In this document: positions 57,388 to 64,000 of the stretch, in pieces
Layout: each line of letters begins with the position of its first letter
Position numbering within the stretch: the first letter of the stretch is position 1
From: Acidobacteriota bacterium
Lineage (GTDB): Bacteria; Acidobacteriota; Terriglobia; Terriglobales; Acidobacteriaceae
Reading direction: 5' to 3'
Length of the DNA stretch: 64,000 bases
Assembly (NCBI GenBank): GCA_021813745.1
Contig: JAKAJO010000007.1
Location: 7,838-71,837, forward strand
Made by a program: the position numbers and the translations under genes
Notes under the pieces: generated by a model
What the model was told of the DNA's origin: nothing
Database searches by the model: none
What the model saw: the letters and a program-made list of their open reading frames with translations, nothing else

Positions 57388-59430
57388 CTATTTTGTATCC
57401 ACAATCGGCAGCTCAATCGCGCTGGCTTCTCCGGGAGCGTGGTAGATGCGCTGGGTCGCTTTCTGATAGTCGTCTGGCTTGGCCCAGAAGATGTTGGGAA
57501 CGAAGGTCTGCGGGTTGCGGTCATAGAGTGGGAACCAACTGGACTGCACCTGCACCATGATGCGGTGACCGGGAAGAAAGACGTGGTTGGCCGCAGGCAG
57601 CGCGAACTGGTAGAGCAGCGGCTTGTTGGGCGCGATGGGCTTAGGAGTGGCGAAGCTCTCGCGATAACGGCCTCGGAAGATGTCCATGGCGATGGGGAGC
57701 TGATAGCCGCCGAGTTCCGGCTGGCCGGCGACCTCGTCGGGGTAGACATCGATGAGCTTGACGACCCAGTCGGAGTCGGTTCCGCTGGTGGACGCGACGA
57801 GATGCACAAGGGGCCTGCCCAGAATGTGGACCGGTTTGGTAAGGACATCGGAGGTATAGGTGAGCACGTCGGTGCGACCGGAGGCTTCGCGCTGGTCATC
57901 GACGAGCCACTGTGGCCAAGTCAGGGGCGGGTCATAGCCGATGGGCTGCGAGGGGCGCGCGCGGTAGGGCACAGGTTTGGCGGGGTCGGAGACGTATGCG
58001 TCCGATGCTTCCACGGTCGGATCCTTTGCGGCATCTGAGGACATACCTGCTTTTGAAGCATGGTCTGACGCGGTGGGAGGGTTGAAACTGAGCTTGAAGC
58101 CTGCCCGCAGATAGAGCGGCTTTGTGGCGGGGTTGGTGGGCCAGGCGGTGAGCTGCTGCCAGCGGTTCGTTCCGGTTTCAAATGCCGTTACGTGAGCGAC
58201 CTGCGGATCAGCCGGGGCGTCATCTTTCAGGTAGTGGTCGAGGAACGGGCGCAGGACATTCTGGCGGAACCATGTGCCGGTGTCCGAGCCGAAGCGAATG
58301 GATCCGAGGGAAGCGGCGTCCTCAATCTCCTGCCCGTGATGCCAGGGGCCGAGGACGAGGAACACCTTGTCGTTGGTCTTGTCGAGCGGCTTGATGGCCC
58401 TGTAGACGGCGAGTGCGCCGTAGATATCTTCCTGATCCCATAGGCTGTGGACGAGCAGAATGGGGACATCCATCGGGTTGTGGGCGTAGTAGTCGGCGAG
58501 GACTTTGTCGACGGCCTGCTCGCTCCAGAAGGCGTCGTACGCCGGGTGAGCGAGAATCTTGTTCCAGAAGCCAACCTGTTCCATGCCATGCTCGCGGCCG
58601 AGCTCGCCAGCTGAACCGGCGCGCATGTATAGGTCGTAGTCGTCGAAGGTCGAGGTCCACCACGCGGAGTTGCCTCCGGCGCCGAGGAAGCCGCCTCCGC
58701 GCGTGCCTTCCTGCTCGTAGATGTAGGGCATGTTTTGCTGGCGGAAGGCGCCGTTGTGGAACCAGTCGTCGCCCATCCAGCCATCGACCATGGGGTTCAT
58801 GGGCACGGAGATTTTGAGAGCCGGGTGCGGATGAACGAGAGCCATGAGGGGCAGAAAGCCATCATAGGAGATGCCAAGAATGCCAACTTTCCCATTGGTT
58901 TCCGGGATGTTCTTGATGAGCCAGTCGATGGTGTCGTACGTGTCGGTTGATTCATCCACAGGCGTTGGGTTCTGCGGCCCGTGGATCGGACGGTTCATCA
59001 CGTAGTCGCCCTCGGAGCCGTACTTGCCGCGAATGTCTTCGACGACACGGATATATCCCCCTTCAACGATGACGTCGGTGGCATTGTCATAGCCATAAAG
59101 GGTTGGCCCGAGATGCGAGCTGGAGGCATGGCTGGTGAGCTGGTCGGCGTTGTAGGGTGTGCGCGTGAGCAGGATGGGCGCGTGCGCGGCGCCTTTCGGC
59201 ACGAGGATGACCGCATGAAGGCGGACACCGTCGCGCATAGGGATCATCACGTCGCGTCGCGAGTAGTCAAAGCTGCTGGTGTTGGGAACGAGTTGGGCAG
59301 GTGTCTCGCTGGGGTAATCGGGATACAGCGGCTTGGTGGCGGCGGGCGAGTTGGACTGTGCAGGCGCAAAGAGCGAACAGCCCAGGAGCACGGCGGAAGC
59401 GAGCAGGGTACGCAGGTTCATCTGGGACAT
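57388..59430 (-). CDS. CocE/NonD-family hydrolase (alpha-amino-acid ester hydrolase type)
   Basis: 680 residues from ATG 59430 (ATG 59421 also possible), with a signal peptide (LLASAVLLGCSLFAPAQ), so exported. The alpha/beta-hydrolase part has the nucleophile Ser188 in GISYDGF, DIRGKYGSEGD earlier (oxyanion Tyr) and, after the cap domain, catalytic Asp in SLWDQED and His in GPWHHGQ. The C-terminal jelly-roll domain begins near YDPPLTWPQW. Length and exported form match alpha-amino-acid ester hydrolases and glutaryl-7-ACA acylase-like enzymes rather than the shorter cocaine esterase. Natural substrate unknown. Confidence 0.88.
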   Translation of the reverse strand: MSQMNLRTLLASAVLLGCSLFAPAQSNSPAATKPLYPDYPSETPAQLVPNTSSFDYSRRDVMIPMRDGVRLHAVILVPKGAAHAPILLTRTPYNADQLTSHASSSHLGPTLYGYDNATDVIVEGGYIRVVEDIRGKYGSEGDYVMNRPIHGPQNPTPVDESTDTYDTIDWLIKNIPETNGKVGILGISYDGFLPLMALVHPHPALKISVPMNPMVDGWMGDDWFHNGAFRQQNMPYIYEQEGTRGGGFLGAGGNSAWWTSTFDDYDLYMRAGSAGELGREHGMEQVGFWNKILAHPAYDAFWSEQAVDKVLADYYAHNPMDVPILLVHSLWDQEDIYGALAVYRAIKPLDKTNDKVFLVLGPWHHGQEIEDAASLGSIRFGSDTGTWFRQNVLRPFLDHYLKDDAPADPQVAHVTAFETGTNRWQQLTAWPTNPATKPLYLRAGFKLSFNPPTASDHASKAGMSSDAAKDPTVEASDAYVSDPAKPVPYRARPSQPIGYDPPLTWPQWLVDDQREASGRTDVLTYTSDVLTKPVHILGRPLVHLVASTSGTDSDWVVKLIDVYPDEVAGQPELGGYQLPIAMDIFRGRYRESFATPKPIAPNKPLLYQFALPAANHVFLPGHRIMVQVQSSWFPLYDRNPQTFVPNIFWAKPDDYQKATQRIYHAPGEASAIELPIVDTK

Positions 59431-59508
59431 GAAGTGAACTTCGCACATGCGAGGTGGGCGCGCAAGATAAATATTGAGCGGCATACGGTCGCATGAAAAG
59501 CAGGTGTT

Positions 59509-60942
59509 TTACCGAAGGACGGCGGATAGAACCAGAGTGCCAAGAAATCCAACAACGGAGAGCACAGTTTCCAGAATGGTCCAGGTCGTAAAGGTTTCCT
59601 TCATATCGAGATTGAAAAAGGACTGAATCATCCAGAAGCCCGGGTCATTGACCTGCGAGAAGATGAGCGAGCCTGTGCCTGTGGCCAGAACTAATAGCTC
59701 CGGCCGGACGCCGAGGTGATCCGCCATCGGCGCCAGAATTCCGGAAGCAACGGCCATGGCCACGGTGGCTGAACCCATGGAGACGCGGACGACCGCAGCC
59801 AGCAACCATGCCAGGACCAGCGGCGGCATGTGTGCGCTGAGGGCAAGCGAGACTGTGGCCTGCGCGGCGCCGGAGTCCCGCAGGATTCCACTGAGGCCTC
59901 CGGCAGCGGACAGAATGAGGAGCACGTTGGCAATGGGCTCAAAGGACTCTCCAGTCAGTCTGCGCAACAACTCGCGGCCGTGGTGGCGGCCAGTCTGAAT
60001 GTGTGGGCCCAGGGTGACGAGGGCCATGAGGACACCAAGAAGAAGGGCAACATCGGGGCTGCCTACGAAATGAAGCACTTGATTGGAACGCAGGCCTGGT
60101 GTGGCGAGAATATCGGCCCAACTGCCGAGGAAGATAAGAGCAATCGGAAGCAAAACTGCAGCGGCGGCGCGGATCGGCCCAGCTGGCGCCGGAGTTGGCC
60201 CTACTGGCGCCGTAGAGAGCTCGGCTTCCGCGAGGAGTTGCGGCTCAAAGATCACGAGCGCATCGTCCATCAAAGCTGCCGATGCTGCAGCGAGTTCTCC
60301 TGACCTGAGGCGGCCGAGAAACCATCCAAGCACTGGCCCTGCCATGATGCCTGCAGGCAAAGCGACCAGCAGGCCAAGAAGAATGGTGCGGCCCATGTCC
60401 GCGTGGTATTGCACCACTGCAAGCATGGCGGCGGGATGCGGGGGAAGGGTGCCATGCACAATGGAAAGTCCTGCAAGCAGGGGAATGCCGACCAGGATCG
60501 GCGTCTTGCCGCTGCGTCGTGCTGCTGCGGCGACAATTGGCATCATCAGGACGAGGCCAACCTCAAAGAAAACAGGGAGACCAACGAGCAATCCGAGGCC
60601 CAGCAAAGCCCAGGGCAGACCGCGTTCCCCGCAGCGATCGACAAGGGCTCGCCCCAGAGCCGCTGCTCCGCCGGAACTTGCAAGGAGACGGCCGAGGATT
60701 GCCCCCAGGCCGAGAATCATCGCAATGTGCCCCATCAGCCCGCCGACACCGTTCGCGAAGGAGACAGGCACCTTGCTCAGGGGCATGTGCGCAATGATTC
60801 CCAGTCCGAATGCCGATGCTGCCAATGCCAGCGCTGGATGCAGCCTGAGCCTTGCAATAAGAACCACGAGTGCGACGACCGTCGCAGCGGCGCAAAGCAG
60901 CAGATACCAGCTGGGAGGGGGCACGAGAGCTGCAAGTGGCAC
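59509..60942 (-). CDS. GntP-family gluconate/organic-acid:H+ symporter
   Basis: 477 residues with about 12-14 hydrophobic segments. Family features: GLGAILGRLLASSGGAAALG (near 77-96), GLPVFFEVGLVLMMPI (near 121-136), and a C-terminal VLATGTGSLIFSQVNDPGFWM. Family members import gluconate, idonate or similar sugar acids. No kinase or dehydratase for such acids is adjacent; the neighbour on the divergent strand is fructose-bisphosphate aldolase. Confidence 0.9.
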   Translation of the reverse strand: MPLAALVPPPSWYLLLCAAATVVALVVLIARLRLHPALALAASAFGLGIIAHMPLSKVPVSFANGVGGLMGHIAMILGLGAILGRLLASSGGAAALGRALVDRCGERGLPWALLGLGLLVGLPVFFEVGLVLMMPIVAAAARRSGKTPILVGIPLLAGLSIVHGTLPPHPAAMLAVVQYHADMGRTILLGLLVALPAGIMAGPVLGWFLGRLRSGELAAASAALMDDALVIFEPQLLAEAELSTAPVGPTPAPAGPIRAAAAVLLPIALIFLGSWADILATPGLRSNQVLHFVGSPDVALLLGVLMALVTLGPHIQTGRHHGRELLRRLTGESFEPIANVLLILSAAGGLSGILRDSGAAQATVSLALSAHMPPLVLAWLLAAVVRVSMGSATVAMAVASGILAPMADHLGVRPELLVLATGTGSLIFSQVNDPGFWMIQSFFNLDMKETFTTWTILETVLSVVGFLGTLVLSAVLR

Positions 60943-61133
60943 GGAGGGATTATTCCATAGTGCGCCAACGGTTCGTCTCGATGGAAATGAGATGTGCCAT
61001 CCAGCACATTTTCTGATTGTCTCTGTCTGCTACCATATAGATGATTGCAGCTCCTGCCGCCTCAAGGGCTGATTTCCCGCCACTGAGGATCCGAGCGAAC
61101 AGGCGGCCGGACCAACCCAGAAGGAGAATTCCT

Positions 61134-62180
61134 ATGCCATTAGTCTCCATGCGGCAGCTCCTCGACGAGGCCGCCAAGGGCGGATACGGCGTCGGCGCAT
61201 TCAACGTCAATGATATGGAACAGATTCAGGCCATCATGATGGCGGCGCGTGAGACCAAGTCGCCCGTGATTGTCCAGGCCAGCCGGGGCGCACGCGCCTT
61301 CGCTGAGGATCTTTACCTTTTCCGCCTTATTGAGGCGGCTGCTGAACTCAACCCCGACATTCCCATCGCCATGCATCAGGACCATGGCAACAGCTTCGAA
61401 ACCTGCAAGAGCGCCATCGCTCTTGGCTACACATCGGTCATGATGGATGGCTCACTCAAAGAAGACGGCAAGACGCCGTCCACCTTTGAAGAGAATGTGG
61501 AAGTCACCCGTCGCGTCGTCGATTACGCCCACGAGCGTGGCGTCACTGTGGAAGGCGAAATCGGAGTTCTGGGCGGCGTAGAAGACGGCCATGGCGCGGG
61601 CGGCACAGGCCTTGAGCACATTACTGATCCGGATCAGGCCGTTGAGTTTGCCGAGCGCACCGGCGTCGATGCCCTTGCCATTGCCATCGGCACCAGCCAT
61701 GGCGCCTATAAATTCACTAAAAAGCCGGATGGCTCTGTTCTCAAGATGGATGTCCTCATCAAGATTCACAAAATGCTGCCTAAGACCCACCTGGTAATGC
61801 ACGGCAGTTCGTCGGTGCCGAAGGAATTGCAGGACATCGTTAACCAGTACGGCGGCAAGCTGAAGCCGACCTGGGGAGTGCCCGTAGAAGAGATTCAGCT
61901 TGGCATCAAGAACGGCGTCCGCAAAGTCAATGTTGACACGGACAACCGCCTCGCCATCACTGGCGCTATTCGCAAGGTCTTTGCGGAGACGCCCGAGAAG
62001 TTCGACCCGCGGGATTACCTGAAGCCGGCCCGCGAAGCAATGGCTAAGGTGGTTGCACAGCGCATGCGTGAGTTCGGCCAGGCTGGCCACGCAGGCGACT
62101 ACAAGCCGATCTCCATCGATGCGATTGCCAAGGGCTACAAGGACGGCTCGTTGAGCACTCGCCCGCTGGTGTCCAAGTAA
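61134..62180 (+). CDS. fba: Class II fructose-bisphosphate aldolase
   Basis: Zinc-dependent cleavage of fructose 1,6-bisphosphate in glycolysis, the reverse in gluconeogenesis. 348 residues from ATG 61134, after a clear AAGGAG. Zinc and catalytic residues: Asp83 and His84 in MHQDHGN, Glu in EGEIGVLGG, His in TSHGAYKF and His in VMHGSSSVP; the C-terminal [10 protein letters not shown] binds phosphate. It belongs to the longer CbbA-like subtype. The gene uses mainly C-ending codons, unlike most genes of the first 45 kb, as expected for high expression. Confidence 0.95.
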   Translation: MPLVSMRQLLDEAAKGGYGVGAFNVNDMEQIQAIMMAARETKSPVIVQASRGARAFAEDLYLFRLIEAAAELNPDIPIAMHQDHGNSFETCKSAIALGYTSVMMDGSLKEDGKTPSTFEENVEVTRRVVDYAHERGVTVEGEIGVLGGVEDGHGAGGTGLEHITDPDQAVEFAERTGVDALAIAIGTSHGAYKFTKKPDGSVLKMDVLIKIHKMLPKTHLVMHGSSSVPKELQDIVNQYGGKLKPTWGVPVEEIQLGIKNGVRKVNVDTDNRLAITGAIRKVFAETPEKFDPRDYLKPAREAMAKVVAQRMREFGQAGHAGDYKPISIDAIAKGYKDGSLSTRPLVSK

Positions 62181-62197
62181 CAGAAAGTCGAGTGGAA

Positions 62198-62239
62198 AAC
62201 AACAGGGCCGCGTACTTCTGTGCGCGGCCCTGTTGTTTC
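62198..62239 (+). terminator. Intrinsic terminator after fba
   Basis: AAACAACAGGGCCGCGTAC (62198-62216) pairs with 62221-62239 over 19 bp with one G-U, around the loop TTCT; the right arm ends TTGTTT. It starts 17 bases after the fba stop. Confidence 0.92.
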
Positions 62240-62385
62240 CGGACAACTGCTTGTCACAATCGCGAATGGAATAGAACAGCATCGTATGGTTGAATCGGCT
62301 ACGATGATCATGCGCTCCGGTGGATTTCCGATCGGCGAGGGAACGATCCCGTTCGCTTGTTCACAATGGTGAAGAAAGAGATCGC

Positions 62386-63003
62386 ATGAATGGGAGCGCG
62401 ATCAGGATCATGGCGAAGCAATTGCAATATCATGCCGCGCGTCACATCTCTCCAGAGACGGCGAAAGATCCGTATCTGAGGCCGGCATTTTCAGTCAAGA
62501 ATCGCCTGCTTCGGTTGGTCTGGAACGTGACCTGGATGTTGCTCTATCGAATCTCCCCACGTCCCATGCACGGTTGGCGCACAATGCTGCTCCGGATTTT
62601 TGGTGCTCAAATGGGACCAAATTGCCATTTTTATCCGGGATCACGAGTCTGGGCGCCCTGGAATCTTATCTGCGCCGATCAGGTGACGGCAGGAGATGGT
62701 GCTGAAATCTATAACCCGGCTCCAATGCGATTCGGCAGTCATGCCATCGTGTCGCAGGGCGCATATCTCTGCGGTGCGACACATGATTTTGATGACCCGG
62801 CCTTTCCTTTGCTGGCATACTCGATGGATGTGGGAGCCTATGCCTGGATCTGTGCGAAGGCGTGCGTAAGCCCGGGAGTCAACATCGGGGAGGGCGCGGT
62901 ACTTGGACTCGCCTCGGTTGCAACCCACGATCTTGAGGCCTGGGGCGTGTATGCCGGAGTTCCTGCCACCAAGGTGAAGGAACGAAAGCGGCAAGAGAAA
63001 TAG
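62386..63003 (+). CDS. WcaF-type hexapeptide acetyltransferase
   Basis: 205 residues from ATG 62386 (ATG 62410 is an alternative). The left-handed beta-helix region runs from about 85 to 190 with imperfect hexapeptides, for example IVSQGAYLCGATHDF, VGAYAWICAKACVSPGVNIGEGAVLG and the terminal YAGVPATKVKER. The N-terminal segment SVKNRLLRLVWNVTWMLLYR is that of putative colanic acid acetyltransferases, which O-acetylate surface polysaccharide units. It is the first of what looks like a polysaccharide gene set running off the window. Confidence 0.85.
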   Translation: MNGSAIRIMAKQLQYHAARHISPETAKDPYLRPAFSVKNRLLRLVWNVTWMLLYRISPRPMHGWRTMLLRIFGAQMGPNCHFYPGSRVWAPWNLICADQVTAGDGAEIYNPAPMRFGSHAIVSQGAYLCGATHDFDDPAFPLLAYSMDVGAYAWICAKACVSPGVNIGEGAVLGLASVATHDLEAWGVYAGVPATKVKERKRQEK

Positions 63004-63373
63004 GTCAGAGGACTCGGCAGATCGGCAAAGGGCTTCCCGGAATCACTGCGGCGATTCGAGCATAGATATTTGATCTGTTGAATCAAAATTTTCGTATGAC
63101 ACTCAGCATCTGAGGTTTTCGGGAGATGACACTCGTAGAGCGCAATGCGGGGAGCTTGCCCAATAGCAGCGGATGTTTGATCGACTTGCGATGCACCGAA
63201 GCTTTCCTGTGCGGTATGGGCAATGGTCGGAAGCCAATGACACGAAAGTGATAAGGTCACTGCATGTCCGTGAATGTAAAACTACATTTGAGCCATGCGG
63301 GCTTCCGTCCCCCGAGCCGTCTCGCGGCCCGCTCAGGATTAGAGTTTTTCCCGTTTGCCTTGGAAGGTTAGAA
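63004..63373. other. Intergenic region before the carbamoyltransferase
   Basis: 370 bases with no supported gene. The nonamer ATGACACTC occurs twice about 30 bases apart (near 63095 and 63126). No convincing promoter boxes or terminator were found. The length suggests that the carbamoyltransferase has its own promoter here. Confidence 0.5.
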
Positions 63374-64000
63374 ATGAAAATTATTGGTATCAGTGGCCTG
63401 GAAAACGCCGTACCCTTCAAAATGGCAAAATGGCCTGGACTGGACGAGCGCGAATACCGTATTGCCCAGGGGATGGATGCCGCAGCCGCACTGATTGTGG
63501 ATGGAAGAGTCGTTGCAGCTGCTGAACAGGAGCGCTTCTCGCGGAAGAAGCACACGGGAAGCTTTCCCATCGACGCAATTCATTTTTGCCTGCAAAAAGC
63601 GGGCCTCTCCATCTGCGAAATCGATGAAATCGCGCACGGGTTCGACTACGCACCCTATCGATCGCTTTATGCGCAGGATCCTGTGTCTGAAGAGTTGTAC
63701 CAGACAGTCTTTTCGCGGGAAGCCCTCATTGCACAGGTAAGACGCGAACTGCCCGGTTTCCCGGAAGAGAGAGTCATCTCTGTCGGACACCACCTTGCGC
63801 ATGCCGCCAGTGCAGCCTTTGTTTCCGGTTGGGATGAATGCCTTGTGGTCGTCAACGATGCAATGGGCGAAGTAGAGAGCCTTAGTATCTACACCTTCAC
63901 CAACGGAACCCTGAAGAAGCTACGCACGGTCGGTGCAAATGACTCGATCGGCGTCTTGTACTCGCTCGTAACTCTTCATTTGGGATTCGATTTCAATTCC
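63374..64000 (+). CDS. NodU/CmcH-type carbamoyltransferase, N-terminal part (runs off window)
   Basis: Open from ATG 63374 to the window end, 209 codons without a stop. The start MKIIGISGLENA, then GMDAAAALIVDGRVVAAAEQ and ERFSRKKHTG, is the usual N-terminus of O-carbamoyltransferases. The metal-binding segment GHHLAHAASAAF is near 137-148, followed by VVVNDAMGE. The family carbamoylates nodulation factors, antibiotics and polysaccharide sugars. Next to the WcaF-type acetyltransferase, a role in decorating a surface polysaccharide is likely. The C-terminal catalytic domain is outside the window. Confidence 0.87.
   Translation, partial: MKIIGISGLENAVPFKMAKWPGLDEREYRIAQGMDAAAALIVDGRVVAAAEQERFSRKKHTGSFPIDAIHFCLQKAGLSICEIDEIAHGFDYAPYRSLYAQDPVSEELYQTVFSREALIAQVRRELPGFPEERVISVGHHLAHAASAAFVSGWDECLVVVNDAMGEVESLSIYTFTNGTLKKLRTVGANDSIGVLYSLVTLHLGFDFNS

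Overview
The window (about 59-60% G+C by eye) looks like a chromosomal segment of an acidobacterium, most likely class Terriglobia / family Acidobacteriaceae. This is an inference. It rests on an orphan secretin carrying a C-terminal cohesin-like domain next to two pseudopilins, a trigger factor with a His-rich N-terminus, several small exported proteins of a type I associate with that group, and a diderm gene set (RseP, LolD, outer-membrane barrels). No plasmid, prophage, insertion sequence or CRISPR array was seen.

Layout. 1-617: no convincing gene; it opens with a 14-G homopolymer. 0.6-3.6 kb (+): dxr, rseP, ybgC-type thioesterase. 3.7-9.0 kb (-): metG, tatD-type nuclease, yajQ, polyprenyl diphosphate synthase, O-methyltransferase, all one direction. 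9.2-13.5 kb: argS (+) facing pepA and smpB (-) across a strong bidirectional terminator. 13.7-18.3 kb (+): secretin, two pseudopilins, a small exported protein and a stand-alone urocanase-like domain protein. 18.3-25.8 kb: a protein quality-control block on the minus strand (tig, clpP, clpX; lon, engB) with a small DUF883-type membrane protein and a divergent CDGSH iron-sulfur protein between. 26-30 kb: exported or outer-membrane proteins, an exported Gfo/Idh/MocA oxidoreductase and an exported aldose 1-epimerase. 30.2-45.6 kb: a molybdoenzyme region with formate dehydrogenase (fdhD, fdhA, DUF1641), a tRNA-Gly, a paoABC-type aldehyde oxidoreductase with its XdhC chaperone, and a MocA-type cytidylyltransferase. 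Between these lie a DJ-1 protein, a family 5 uracil-DNA glycosylase, a MerR regulator with an aldo/keto reductase, a deaminase and a NIPSNAP protein. 46-49 kb: outer-membrane protein, BNR-repeat exported protein, LolD-type ATPase. 49.4-53 kb: clpC, a 42-codon gene facing it, purU. 53.2-56.3 kb (-): a three-gene signalling cluster (histidine kinase, sigma-54 activator, receiver-like fragment). 56.6-62.2 kb: rph, CocE-type hydrolase, GntP-type permease, class II fructose-bisphosphate aldolase. 62.4-64 kb: a WcaF-type acetyltransferase and the start of a NodU/CmcH-type carbamoyltransferase, probably the left edge of a polysaccharide locus running off the window.

The points that most deserve a second look are these. 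(1) The sigma-54 activator has Asn where the receiver should have its phosphorylated Asp, while the small downstream protein keeps that Asp but lacks the other receiver residues. (2) A free-standing piece of the urocanase fold sits at the end of the secretin cluster. (3) The formate dehydrogenase catalytic subunit has only a DUF1641 partner. (4) The MerR gene has a 19-bp-spacer promoter placed so that its mRNA would be leaderless. (5) A 42-codon gene not long enough for usual gene calling shares a terminator with clpC.
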